Below, piece by piece: positions 1 through 8,041 of a stretch of 64,000 nt of DNA. The stretch is from contig NZ_JAKWBE010000007.1 in the NCBI RefSeq assembly GCF_022513565.1, positions 240,742-304,741 of the forward strand, written 5' to 3'. The translations under genes and the position numbers were made by a program. The DNA comes from Streptomyces gilvus (lineage in GTDB: Bacteria > Actinomycetota > Actinomycetes > Streptomycetales > Streptomycetaceae). Positions within the stretch are counted from its first letter, which is position 1; every line of letters starts with the position of its first letter. The notes beneath the pieces are model-generated. The model was not told where the DNA came from. It searched no databases and saw nothing but the letters and a program-made list of their open reading frames with translations.

Positions 1-471
1 CCGAGCAACCCGAACGCGCCGACCGCCGAGCCGACGGCGACCGCGTCCCAGAGCACGGTGTCCGTCGCCCCGATGCTCAGGAGCCTGCTGCCCCAGGGCA
101 AGTTCACGGTGTCCGAGGACAGCGGCCAGGACACCGGCTTCGGCTACCTCGTCGTCGACGACGGCAAGGGCAGGAGCCTCATCCAGGTCAACGTCCAGGC
201 CGGCGAGTCGGACGTCGCGGCCGAGCTGTTCGGCTCCGACGCCGAGACGCTGCCCGACGGGACGAAGGTCGCCCTCCACCAGCGGCCCGGCGAGAAGGGC
301 GGCGCGGGCGTCGTGTGGTGGACCGTCGACACCCTGCGCAAGGACGGGCGGCGCGTGGTGATCAGCGCCTTCAACTCCGGCGCCCAGGACACCCCCGCGA
401 CCCGCAAGACCCCCGCGCTGACCATGAAGCAGCTGAGGGCGATCGCCCTCAGCCCCAAGTGGTGGCAGTGA
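1..471 (+). CDS. C-terminal part of an exported protein of unknown function
   Basis: The reading frame is already open at the first base, so the gene begins upstream of the window; 156 residues are visible. The first 20 residues are a Pro/Ala/Thr/Ser-rich linker, typical of the stretch that follows a signal peptide or a single membrane anchor in streptomycete surface proteins. The rest looks like a compact folded domain with alternating strands (for example GYLVVDD, SLIQVNV, VVWWTVDTL, RVVISAFNS) and ends in PKWWQ. I do not recognise the family and no catalytic motif is visible. It ends 32 bp before the convergent stop of the next gene. Confidence 0.75.
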   Translation, partial: PSNPNAPTAEPTATASQSTVSVAPMLRSLLPQGKFTVSEDSGQDTGFGYLVVDDGKGRSLIQVNVQAGESDVAAELFGSDAETLPDGTKVALHQRPGEKGGAGVVWWTVDTLRKDGRRVVISAFNSGAQDTPATRKTPALTMKQLRAIALSPKWWQ

Positions 472-503
472 CGGACCGGACGACACCCCGCGAGGGCGGA
501 CGG

Positions 504-983
504 CTATCGCCGACCACAGCCGTCCGCCCCGCAGGTACCGAGCTCGAACCACACGCTCTTGCCCGGTCCGTCGTGACGCCAGCCCCAGCGCAGCGCCAGC
601 GCCTCCACCAGGAACATCCCCCGCCCGCTCTCCCCCGTGCCCGCGTCCAGCACCCGCGGAACGCGCCGGCCCGAGTCGCTCACCTCGCAGCGCAGCACCC
701 CGTGGGCCGCGGACAGGGTGAGCCGGAAGCCTCCGCCGGAGTGCAGCAACGCGTTGGTCGCCAGCTCGCTGACCAGCAGCTCCGCCACCTCCACCAGCTC
801 GCCGTCCCGGTCCGCGATCCCCCACGCCTCCAGCTGTCTTCGCACCTCCGTCCGGGCCCGCCGCACGGACGAGGGAAGAGGGCCGTAGCGGACGCTCAGG
901 TCACCGGCGCCCAGGGGTGGTTGCGGGTAGGGGGCATGATGCGGGTCGGGGTCCGGGCGAGCGCTCCCGGAGCGTTGCAGCAT
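504..983 (-). CDS. ATP-binding anti-sigma-type regulator (HATPase_c, RsbW-like)
   Basis: A 159-residue protein with the single-domain GHKL ATPase fold used by streptomycete anti-sigma factors and regulatory kinases. The N box is visible as ELLVSELATNALLHS and the G-box region as VSDSGRRVPR followed by SGRGMFLVEALALRWGW. There is no sensor or phosphoacceptor domain, so it probably acts by binding a sigma factor or a partner protein, which is how this family works; the partner cannot be told from the sequence. I start at the ATG giving MLQRSG; a much longer frame exists upstream but is Arg-rich shadow sequence that would run into the neighbouring MEDS gene. The stop is TAG. Confidence 0.82.
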   Translation of the reverse strand: MLQRSGSARPDPDPHHAPYPQPPLGAGDLSVRYGPLPSSVRRARTEVRRQLEAWGIADRDGELVEVAELLVSELATNALLHSGGGFRLTLSAAHGVLRCEVSDSGRRVPRVLDAGTGESGRGMFLVEALALRWGWRHDGPGKSVWFELGTCGADGCGRR

Positions 984-1040
984 GGGGAACAGGATGGCCT
1001 CCCCACGAGCGCGGCACACGGGGAGGACTACCCGATTCCA

Positions 1041-1068
1041 TACCTGCGTACCTGCGTACCTGCGTACC
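1041..1068. repeat. 8-bp tandem repeat, about 3.5 copies
   Basis: The unit TACCTGCG is repeated three times in a row and followed by TACC. It lies between the HATPase gene and the MEDS-domain gene, upstream of the former on the minus strand. It may be simple slippage or a regulatory spacer. Confidence 0.8.
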
Positions 1069-1078
1069 CACCCGCGCC

Positions 1079-2005
1079 CTACCCGTACTGCAGCCGTACG
1101 GTCGCCCCGTGCTCGTCGTCGCGGACGTCGACGTACGCGCACACCTGCCGGGTGAACCACAGCCCCTGCTCCGGCTCCAGTTCCGGCGTGGGCGGCGGCA
1201 CGAAACCGGCCAGCGGGTCGCCGACCCGGCGCGCGACGCGCAGCTCGCACACACACGCCGGCGCCTCACCCCACAGCCGTACGGCGGTCACGGGCCCGAG
1301 CGTGCCGAGCGCCGCGGTCACCGCCTCCGTGAACAACTCGGCGTCCACCCACGTCAGTCCACGCGCCACCGCCCGCGAGCGAACGGCCTCGGCGTAGGGC
1401 TCTCGGAGGAGTTCCGCGTCCGGCGCGGGCGGTGCGAGCGGTACGGCGTCCAGCTCGGCGGTGAGGCGGACCGGGTCCTCGTACACGCCCGAGGCGGGGT
1501 GGGCGCGGCGGGCGGCCTCGACGATCGCCTCACCGGCGGTACGGGTGTCGTAGGCGCACAGGACCGTCGTCGCCATGGGCGCGAACAGCAGGTTGGCGAG
1601 GGCCTCGTAGCGGATCCACTCGGTGGTCTCCCGGGCGGAGCGCCCGGCGCGGCCGTCCCACACGGGTTCCATCAGGAGGTGGATCCGGCCGCCGGGGCCG
1701 GCCTGCGCGGCGAGGTAACCGGCGCCCTGGGCGACCGCGTTGGCGGCGGAGCCGGTGTACCAGTCGGTGTGCTCGATGAGGGCGACCTCCTTGACGTCGC
1801 CGCCGAGGGCGTCCCGCAGGAGGTCCAGCCTGTCCGGGGCGGCGATGGCCACGGGCGGGGGTTCGCCGGGGGCGCCGAGGCCTTCGGTGAGGAAGGGCAC
1901 GGCGGTGGCCACGAACTCGTCGTCGGCGCCGAAGACGCCCATGCGGTGGTCGAAGGGGGTCGGGGGCGGAGTGGGGGCCGGGGTGGGGGCTGGTCGAGCG
2001 GTCAT
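1079..2005 (-). CDS. MEDS-domain sensor with C-terminal degenerate HATPase domain
   Basis: This 308-residue protein resembles the anti-sigma regulatory proteins of actinomycetes that join an N-terminal MEDS (DcmR sensory) domain to an HATPase-like C-terminus. MEDS-type features include the start GVFGADDEFVATAVPFL, the stretch EHTDWYTGSAANAV, and the mid-domain EPVWDGRAGRSARETTEWIRYEA. The last 100 residues resemble a histidine-kinase-like ATPase but lack a clear N box. The first 18 residues are Pro/Thr/Ala repeats. The ATG follows a good ribosome site (GAAGGAGAACC). It lies between two other regulators on the same strand, suggesting a signalling module; the stimulus is unknown. Confidence 0.8.
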   Translation of the reverse strand: MTARPAPTPAPTPPPTPFDHRMGVFGADDEFVATAVPFLTEGLGAPGEPPPVAIAAPDRLDLLRDALGGDVKEVALIEHTDWYTGSAANAVAQGAGYLAAQAGPGGRIHLLMEPVWDGRAGRSARETTEWIRYEALANLLFAPMATTVLCAYDTRTAGEAIVEAARRAHPASGVYEDPVRLTAELDAVPLAPPAPDAELLREPYAEAVRSRAVARGLTWVDAELFTEAVTAALGTLGPVTAVRLWGEAPACVCELRVARRVGDPLAGFVPPPTPELEPEQGLWFTRQVCAYVDVRDDEHGATVRLQYG

Positions 2006-2016
2006 GGTTCTCCTTC

Positions 2017-2101
2017 GTGGGGAGGGGATCTCCGTGGGGAGGGGATCTCCGTGCGGAGGGGATCTCCGTGCGGAGGGGATCTCCGTGGGGAGGGGGATCG
2101 G
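2017..2101. repeat. 17-bp tandem repeat, five copies, upstream of the MEDS gene
   Basis: Five head-to-tail copies of GTGGGGAGGGGATCTCC, with copies 3 and 4 carrying one identical change (GTGCGG) and the last copy decayed at its end. It fills the whole gap between the stop of the LuxR-type regulator and the leader of the MEDS gene. Read on the minus strand each copy contains GGAG, the core of a ribosome binding site, so the array could affect translation or be a protein-binding array. The 17-bp period excludes a coding repeat. Confidence 0.9.
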
Positions 2102-2102
2102 T

Positions 2103-4439
2103 TCACCGCTGGGCGGTCACCCAGGCGGCGATCTGGCTGCGGTTGCTGAAGCCGAGCTTGCTGAGGATGCGCTCCACATGGCCTTCGGCGGTCCGGCGGG
2201 CGATGACGAGGCGGTCGGCGATCTGCTGGTTGGCGAGACCCTGGGCGACGAGTTGGGCGACCTCGCTCTCCCGCCGGGTGAGACGGACGCCGTCGCACCG
2301 CTCGACCGGCGCGGACTCGGGCCGTGGCGGCGGGAGTTCACCAGTCGCCTCTCCCACCGCGTAGCCGACGGCGGCCGTGAGGCCGAGGGCCGCGCCGCGC
2401 TCGTACGACCGCTCGTACGCGGCCGCACCCAGGGCCTCCCGGGCGCGGGACTCGCTCTCCAGCCGGGTGGCGCCGAGGGCCTTGGAGCCCCAGCGGAAGC
2501 GGTCGACGTCGGCCCAGACGCGGTCGGCGCCGCCGAGCAGGACGGCCGCCCGTTCGGCGGCGCCGCGCCGGGCGGCGGTCTGGGCGAGCAGGTCGAGGGT
2601 GAGGCCGATGCCGATGACGTCGCGGACGGCGAGTTTGCGGCGCAGGGCGTCCCGGGCGTGCCGCTCGGCCTGCTCCCACTCGCCCTTCACGGTGTGCGCG
2701 AGGGCGAGCATGCGCAGCACGTACGACAGCACCCACTCCTCGCCGTGCTCCTCGCACAGCCGACGGGTCTCCACACACACCTCGATGGCCTGGTCCGCCT
2801 CGCCCAGGAAACCCAGCGCACAGGCGAGTTCGACGCGGTCCAGGCCGACCAGGGACAGGTGCTGGCCGGGGACGCGGCCGCGGGCGACGGTGGCGCGGTA
2901 GTGCTCCAGGGCGCCGGGCACGTCGTTGTTGAACAGGCGCAGTACGCCGATGACGTACTCGGCGTGGGCGGCCTCGGCCTCGTCGCCGAGGGAGCGGGCC
3001 AGGTCCCGGGCCTCCTCGGCGCGGGCCAGCCCCGAGGTCAGGTCCTCCTGGGAGCCGGCGAGCAGGCCCACGATCCACAGGGCGCGGGCCCGTTCGCGGG
3101 TCGGCTCGGGGCAGGCGGCGAGGGCCCGGTCGAGCCAGTAGCGGCCCTCGCGGGGCGCCCCGCAGGCGTGCCAGTAGAACCACAGGGTGCCCGCGAGGCG
3201 CAGTCCGGCACGGGCCTCGCCGGGTTCGGCGAGGCTGAAGTCGAGGGCGGCGCGCAGGTTGTCCTGGTCGGCGCGGAGCCGGGCGACGATGTCCCGCTGC
3301 CCCGGCCCGAACCAGGCGCTCTCGAAACCGGCGGCCCGCCGCTGCACCCACTCCCGCTGCCGGCGCCGCGCGGCGACCTCCTCGCCCTCCCGCTGCCGTA
3401 ACTTCTCCAGGCCGTAGTGGCGCAGGGTGTCCAGCAGCCGGTAGCGCACCCCGCCGGGGCCCTCCTCCCGGGCCAGCACGGACTTGTCGACGAGACCGGC
3501 GACGGCTTCCAGCACCTCGTACGCGCGCACCCGTTCGCCGTCCGCGCACACCGCCTCGGCGGTCTCCGCGTCGAAGCCGCCGGCCAGCACGGACACCCGC
3601 GCCCACACCAACTGCTCCTGCGCGGTGCACAGTTCATGGCTCCAGTCGACGGCGGCGCGCAGGGTCTGGTGGCGGGGCAGGGCGGCGGTGGAGCCGGCGG
3701 TCAGGAGGCGGTAGCGGTCGTCGAGGCGCTCCAGGAGCTGTCCGACACCGAGGACGCGCATGCGGACGGCGGCCAGTTCGATGGCGAGCGGGAGGCCGTC
3801 CAGGCGGTGGCACAGCCGGGCCACGGCGGCACGGTTGGCGGCGGTCAGCCGAAAGCCGGGGACCACGGCGGCGGCCCGGTCGGCGAACAGGGCGAGGGCG
3901 GGGTAGCCATCGGCCGAGGTGAGGTCGCCGTCCGGGTCGGGGACCGGCAACGGCCGTACCTCCAGCAGGTGTTCCTCGGTCAGGCCGAGGCGGTGGCGGC
4001 TGGTGGCGAGGACGCGGACGCCGGAGGTGCCGTGCAGCAGGGCGGCGGACAGGCGCGCGCAGGCCTGGAGGAGGTGTTCGCAGTTGTCGAGGACGAGCAG
4101 CAGACGCCGGTCGCGCACCTGCTCGACGAGGGCGTCCAGCGGGGGCTGGCTGGAGTGGTCGTGCAGGCCGAGGGCGTCGGCGGCGGCGACCGGGACGAGC
4201 GCCGGGTCGTCCAGCCCGGCCAGCTGCACGAAGCGGACGCCGTCGGGGAAGGTGCGTTCGACGCGGGCCGCGATGCGTGCGGCCAGCCGCGTCTTGCCGA
4301 CGCCGCCCGGTCCGGTCAGCGTGACCAGGCGTGCCCTGGCGAGCAGCTCACGGCCCTCGGTCTGTTCGCCACGACGGTCGACGAAGCTGGTCGTCTCGAC
4401 CGGCAGGTGACGCTCCCGTCGCGGCGCTGATCCGCCCAT
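2103..4439 (-). CDS. Large ATP-binding LuxR-family transcriptional regulator
   Basis: A 778-residue regulator: an NTPase domain at the N-terminus with Walker A GPGGVGKT (about residues 43-50) and a Walker B-like RRLLLVLDNCEHLL, a long helical TPR-like middle region (about 370-700), and a C-terminal LuxR helix-turn-helix (LTRRESEVAQLVAQGLANQQIADRL is split here: LTRRESEVAQLV then NQQIADRLVIARRT). Such proteins act as signal-dependent activators, often of secondary metabolism or stress genes, and usually need ATP hydrolysis. The start MGGSAPRR is preceded by GGGGAGG eight bases upstream. The target genes cannot be told; the adjacent sensor proteins are candidates for the same circuit. Confidence 0.88.
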   Translation of the reverse strand: MGGSAPRRERHLPVETTSFVDRRGEQTEGRELLARARLVTLTGPGGVGKTRLAARIAARVERTFPDGVRFVQLAGLDDPALVPVAAADALGLHDHSSQPPLDALVEQVRDRRLLLVLDNCEHLLQACARLSAALLHGTSGVRVLATSRHRLGLTEEHLLEVRPLPVPDPDGDLTSADGYPALALFADRAAAVVPGFRLTAANRAAVARLCHRLDGLPLAIELAAVRMRVLGVGQLLERLDDRYRLLTAGSTAALPRHQTLRAAVDWSHELCTAQEQLVWARVSVLAGGFDAETAEAVCADGERVRAYEVLEAVAGLVDKSVLAREEGPGGVRYRLLDTLRHYGLEKLRQREGEEVAARRRQREWVQRRAAGFESAWFGPGQRDIVARLRADQDNLRAALDFSLAEPGEARAGLRLAGTLWFYWHACGAPREGRYWLDRALAACPEPTRERARALWIVGLLAGSQEDLTSGLARAEEARDLARSLGDEAEAAHAEYVIGVLRLFNNDVPGALEHYRATVARGRVPGQHLSLVGLDRVELACALGFLGEADQAIEVCVETRRLCEEHGEEWVLSYVLRMLALAHTVKGEWEQAERHARDALRRKLAVRDVIGIGLTLDLLAQTAARRGAAERAAVLLGGADRVWADVDRFRWGSKALGATRLESESRAREALGAAAYERSYERGAALGLTAAVGYAVGEATGELPPPRPESAPVERCDGVRLTRRESEVAQLVAQGLANQQIADRLVIARRTAEGHVERILSKLGFSNRSQIAAWVTAQR

Positions 4440-4547
4440 GATCAGCCTCCCCTGGCAACGGAACCTCACTTTCCTCTTGGTTCGGCATATATGCACGTCG
4501 TGGTCACACCCGCGAGTGCACTTTGCCGGAGGTCCGTGCGGGGAGAA

Positions 4548-4574
4548 CGGGCGCGCGTACACTGCGCGCGCCCG
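4548..4574 (-). terminator. Hairpin terminator after the acidic conserved gene
   Basis: A perfect 10-bp stem CGGGCGCGCG/CGCGCGCCCG with a 7-base loop lies 30 bases past the stop of the minus-strand gene. No U-tract, as is common in streptomycetes. Confidence 0.65.
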
Positions 4575-4605
4575 CGAAGGCCGGTCCGAGGACCGCCCGT
4601 TGTGC

Positions 4606-5253
4606 CTAGTCGGCGTCCTCGTCCGGCGTCTCCGCCTTGTCGTCCGGCTTGGCGTCCGCCTTGTCGTCCGGGTTGGCGTCCGCCGTGTCGTCCGCCTCGT
4701 CGTCGAAGTAGGCGTCGAGCACCGCGTCCAGTTGCTCGTCCCACTCCTGGAAGCGGGCCCGGGACGTCGCCTCGATCTCGATCGGGTACCAACGGCGGTC
4801 CGGGGTGTGGACGGTGACGGTGTACCGCTTGCCGAAGCGGGGGGTCTCCGTCTCGACGGCCCCGATCTCGTCCCAGCGGAACTCGCACTTCTCCTCGTCG
4901 AGGCTGAGACGGATGCCCCGGCGGTCGGCGACGATCCTGGCCCGCCGGTCGGAGGCCTCGAAGACGGGCCCGTCCTCGGCGTCCTCCGCACCGGAGCCGG
5001 CGTCGGTCTCGTCCGCCCCGACCACCGGGGTCTGCGCCTGCTCCGCCTCCTCCGCCTCGACGTCCCCACCCTCGGACGTGGCGTCCTCCGGCTCCTCGGC
5101 CACGGGTGAGGTCAACCCGGGGATGAACGCCGGGTCGAACCCGGCGCCCTTCACGGGCTCTGCCTTCAGGGGCTGACTGCTCGAACCTATGCGCTGCTCC
5201 ACAGCGGGCAGTATGGTCGACGATCCTGTGTCGGACACAGCGAGCCCCTGCAT
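4606..5253 (-). CDS. Conserved acidic protein of unknown function
   Basis: A 215-residue protein with three parts: an unstructured, Glu/Asp/Ala-rich N-terminal half, a central domain of about 80 residues with a PH-like pattern (ARIVADRRGIRLSLDEE, FRWDEIGAVET, YTVTVHTPDRRWYPIEIEA), and an acidic repetitive tail in which the unit D-A-(N/K)-P-D-D-K-A is repeated. No signal peptide or membrane segment, so probably cytoplasmic. The ATG used here has no Shine-Dalgarno sequence; a GTG five codons later (VSDTGSS) follows GGGG and could be the true start. Function unknown. Confidence 0.7.
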   Translation of the reverse strand: MQGLAVSDTGSSTILPAVEQRIGSSSQPLKAEPVKGAGFDPAFIPGLTSPVAEEPEDATSEGGDVEAEEAEQAQTPVVGADETDAGSGAEDAEDGPVFEASDRRARIVADRRGIRLSLDEEKCEFRWDEIGAVETETPRFGKRYTVTVHTPDRRWYPIEIEATSRARFQEWDEQLDAVLDAYFDDEADDTADANPDDKADAKPDDKAETPDEDAD

Positions 5254-5266
5254 CGTTATCAGACGC

Positions 5267-6745
5267 CTACACGAACCAGCTCAGCACCAGCGCCACCACG
5301 AACCCCGCCACCGACAGCACCGATTCCAGGACCGTCCAGGTCCTGAGGGTGTCGCGTTCGGTGATGCCGAAGTACTTGGCGACCATCCAGAAGCCGCCGT
5401 CGTTGACGTGCGAGGCGAAGATGGAGCCGGCCGAGATGGCCATGATGACCAGGGCGACGAAGGCCTGGGAGTGGTGGCCCTCCGCGAGGAGGGGGGCGAC
5501 GATGCCGGCCGTGGTGACGATGGCGACCGTCGCCGAGCCCTGGGCGACGCGCAGGACGAGGGAGATCAGGTAGGAGAGGACCAGGACCGGCAGGCCCACG
5601 TCGTGGAACGTGTCGGAGAGGGCCTGGGCGACCCCGCTGGCCTTGAGGACCGCGCCGAAGATCCCGCCCGCGCCGACGACCAGCAGGATGTTGCCGACCG
5701 GCTTGAGCGAGGCGGTGGAGACGGTCTCGAGGGACTTGCGGGACCAGCCCCGTCGTATGCCCAGCAGGTAGTAGGCGAGGAGCAGGGCGATCGTCAGCGC
5801 CACGAAGGGGTGGCCGAAGAACTCGATCACCGAGCGGCCCGTGGAGGGGTCCAGCGCGATGGAGGAGAACGTCGCGGCCAGGATCAGGATCAGCGGGGTG
5901 CCGATGATGCCGAGGACGGTGGCCAACGACACGGGCTCCTCGCGCGGTTCGACGCCCTGCTGCCGCTGCTCGTCGATCACCGCCTGCCGGGCCTCCGCCG
6001 CCGCCTCCACCATGTCCTGCGGTACGGCCACGAAGACGCGGTTGCCGATCCACGCCGAGTAGGCCCACGCGGCGAGCACCGCCGGGACGCCGCAGACGAC
6101 GCCCATCAGGATGACCCAGCCGAGGTCGACGTGCAGCAGGCCGGCGGCCGCCACCGGGCCCGGGTGCGGGGGCAGGAACGCGTGGGTCATGGACAGGCCC
6201 GCGAGCAGCGGGAGGCAGTGCAGCAGGATCGACTTGCCGCCCCGCTTCGCCGCCGCGTACACGATCGGCGCGAGGACGAAGATGCCGACGTCGAAGAAGA
6301 CCGGGATGCCGAAGATCAGGCCGGTGAGGCCCATGGCGAGGGGGGCTCGTTTCTCGCCGAACAGCCCCAGCAGCCGTGACGCCAACACCTCGGCGCCGCC
6401 GCTGACTTCGAGGATCGCGCCGAGCATCGTGCCGAGGCCGATGATGATCGCGACATGGCCGAGGATGCCGCCCATGCCGGACTCGATGGTGGACACGGCG
6501 TCCGACCGCTGGACCGTGCCGAAGAGTTCGGTGACGGAGAGCCCGGCGAGCAGGCCGACGGCTATGGAGACGGCGAGCAGGGCGACGAAGGGCTGGAGTC
6601 TGACCTTGATGATCAGGAAGAGGAGGAGCGCGATGCCGAGGGCGGCGACCGTGAGGAGGCCGGGTGTTCCGTCGATCAGGAGGAGCAGGCCACCGGTGTG
6701 GGGTGGGGCCTCGGTGGGGGTGGTCGCGGCGAGCGGGAGGGACAT
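5267..6745 (-). CDS. GntP-family sugar-acid permease
   Basis: A 492-residue integral membrane protein of the GntP family (gluconate:H+ symporters), with about 12-14 hydrophobic segments and family landmarks such as HAFLPPHPGPVAAAG and FGIPVFFDVGIFVL. GntP proteins import aldonic or sugar acids and sometimes D-serine. The ATG giving MSLPLAATT is preceded by AGAGGA; an earlier in-frame GTG is less likely. It is the last gene after kinase, iclR and ridA on the same strand but is separated from ridA by a strong hairpin. In context I infer it imports the substrate of the cluster, plausibly N-acetyl-D-glucosaminate; the substrate is not shown by sequence alone. Confidence 0.88.
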   Translation of the reverse strand: MSLPLAATTPTEAPPHTGGLLLLIDGTPGLLTVAALGIALLLFLIIKVRLQPFVALLAVSIAVGLLAGLSVTELFGTVQRSDAVSTIESGMGGILGHVAIIIGLGTMLGAILEVSGGAEVLASRLLGLFGEKRAPLAMGLTGLIFGIPVFFDVGIFVLAPIVYAAAKRGGKSILLHCLPLLAGLSMTHAFLPPHPGPVAAAGLLHVDLGWVILMGVVCGVPAVLAAWAYSAWIGNRVFVAVPQDMVEAAAEARQAVIDEQRQQGVEPREEPVSLATVLGIIGTPLILILAATFSSIALDPSTGRSVIEFFGHPFVALTIALLLAYYLLGIRRGWSRKSLETVSTASLKPVGNILLVVGAGGIFGAVLKASGVAQALSDTFHDVGLPVLVLSYLISLVLRVAQGSATVAIVTTAGIVAPLLAEGHHSQAFVALVIMAISAGSIFASHVNDGGFWMVAKYFGITERDTLRTWTVLESVLSVAGFVVALVLSWFV

Positions 6746-6792
6746 GGGGGTCCTCTGGGTCAGTGCATTCGGGCTTTCGGGCAGGGGGGATC

Positions 6793-6830
6793 GCGGCACG
6801 GCGCCCGGGAAGTCCTGGGCGCCGTGCCGT
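6793..6830 (-). terminator. Hairpin between ridA and gntP
   Basis: A perfect 13-bp stem CGGCACGGCGCCC/GGGCGCCGTGCCG with a 10-base loop sits in the 110-bp gap between ridA and gntP. It could terminate the upstream operon or dampen transcription into the permease gene. Confidence 0.75.
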
Positions 6831-6857
6831 GTACTGCGTGCGGGAGGTGAGTGGCCG

Positions 6858-7268
6858 TCAGCTCAGGACGGCGAGCGCGTCGATCTCGATGAGGAGACCC
6901 GCGGGCAGGCCGACGTAGACCGTGGTGCGCGCGGCGGGCGGGGCGGTGAGCGCCTGCTCCTCGAAGTAGGCGTTGTAGATGTCGTTCATCTCGGCGAAGT
7001 GGTCCACGTCCGTCAGATAGACGCGGATCATCATCACGTCGTCCCAGCTCGCGCCGCCCTCTTCGAGGATCGCCTTGACGTTGGCGAGGGTCTGGAGGGT
7101 CTGTTCGCGCAGAGTGGGGCCGGCGGGCGTGGGGGGCTTGCCCTCCTCGGCGGGCAGGAAGCCGACCTGCCCGGCGACCTGGAGGATGTTGCCCTTCCTG
7201 ACGCCGTGCGAGAACTTCGCGGGCGGGGTGGTGTGGGTCCTGGGGGTGAGCGCGATCTTGTCGGTCAT
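6858..7268 (-). CDS. ridA: RidA-family enamine/imine deaminase
   Basis: A 136-residue Rid (YjgF/YER057c/UK114) protein. The family hydrolyses reactive enamine/imine intermediates released by PLP enzymes to ketoacids and ammonia. The conserved arginine that binds the carboxylate is present in the PPAARTTVYVGLP segment and the acidic residue in LIEIDALAV. The ATG follows GAAGGA and overlaps the stop of the upstream iclR gene by four bases, so translation is probably coupled. Its partner is most likely the PLP-dependent deaminase encoded divergently in the same cluster, whose reaction would release such an intermediate (inference). Confidence 0.9.
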   Translation of the reverse strand: MTDKIALTPRTHTTPPAKFSHGVRKGNILQVAGQVGFLPAEEGKPPTPAGPTLREQTLQTLANVKAILEEGGASWDDVMMIRVYLTDVDHFAEMNDIYNAYFEEQALTAPPAARTTVYVGLPAGLLIEIDALAVLS

Positions 7269-8041
7269 ACGGGGTCCTTCGCTTCGCTGTCCTTCACGGG
7301 GGTTCTTCCGGAGTACTCGCCGCTGATGGCGTCGGCCGTGCGCCGCACCAGCGGGAGCAGGGTGAGGAGTTCGTCGGCGGTGACGACGACGTTCGGCGCG
7401 GAGACCGACATCGCGGCGACGACCCGGCCGTCGGCGCCGCGCACGGGGGCCGCGACGCAGTTGATGGACTCCTCGTGGCCGCCGAGGTCGGTGGCCCAGC
7501 CCTGCTCCCGCACCTTCTCCAACTCCCGTAGGAAAGCCGGGGCGTTGGGGGTGGAGCGGGCGGTGTACGCGGGGTAGTCGAGCTTCTCGGCCAGGGCCCG
7601 CCGCTCGGCCTCCGGCAGGTCGGCGAGGAGCAGCTTGGCGACGGCGGCGACGGTGATGGCGACGGGCTTGCCGATCCGGGAGTACATCCGCACCGGATAG
7701 CGGCTCTCCACCTTGTCGATGTAGAGCACCTCGCTCTCCTCGTACACGGCGAGGTGGACGGTGTGTCCGCACTGTTCGTTGAGGCGTACGAGGTGGGGGT
7801 GGGCGATCTCGCGGATGTCGAGGTTCTCCATCGCCTCCTGGGCGAGGGCGATGAGGCGGGCGCCGAGGCGGTAGCGCTGGTCGGACTGGCGGTAGACCAT
7901 GCCGTGTTCGTGCAGCGTGCGCAGGAGGCGCAGGGCCGTGGACTTGTGCACGCCGAGGCGGTCGGCCACCTGGCCGAGGTCGGCGGGGCCCTCGGCGAGC
8001 AGCGGCAGGATGCTGAGCGCTCGGTCGACGGTCTGGCTCAT
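7265..8041 (-). CDS. IclR-family transcriptional regulator
   Basis: A 258-residue IclR protein: N-terminal winged helix-turn-helix (residues about 5-65, DLGQVADRLGVHKSTALRLL) and a C-terminal effector-binding domain with the typical GHTVHLAVYEESEVLYIDK and ending ADAISGEYS. IclR proteins bind palindromes in divergent promoters and respond to small acids or aromatic compounds. It lies inside the operon it probably controls, overlapping both neighbours by four bases. The likely operator is the set of GCAAC/GTTGC half-sites between the kinase and deaminase genes. Confidence 0.92.
   Translation of the reverse strand: MSQTVDRALSILPLLAEGPADLGQVADRLGVHKSTALRLLRTLHEHGMVYRQSDQRYRLGARLIALAQEAMENLDIREIAHPHLVRLNEQCGHTVHLAVYEESEVLYIDKVESRYPVRMYSRIGKPVAITVAAVAKLLLADLPEAERRALAEKLDYPAYTARSTPNAPAFLRELEKVREQGWATDLGGHEESINCVAAPVRGADGRVVAAMSVSAPNVVVTADELLTLLPLVRRTADAISGEYSGRTPVKDSEAKDPV

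Noticed and set aside
2017..2101. CRISPR-like array
   Set aside because: The 17-bp units are directly joined with no spacers and no cas genes are present.
4440..5069. Possible 210-residue N-terminal extension of the LuxR-type regulator
   Set aside because: It is an Arg/Thr/Ser/Pro shadow frame of the acidic gene on the same strand, and a strong ribosome site precedes the internal start at 4439.
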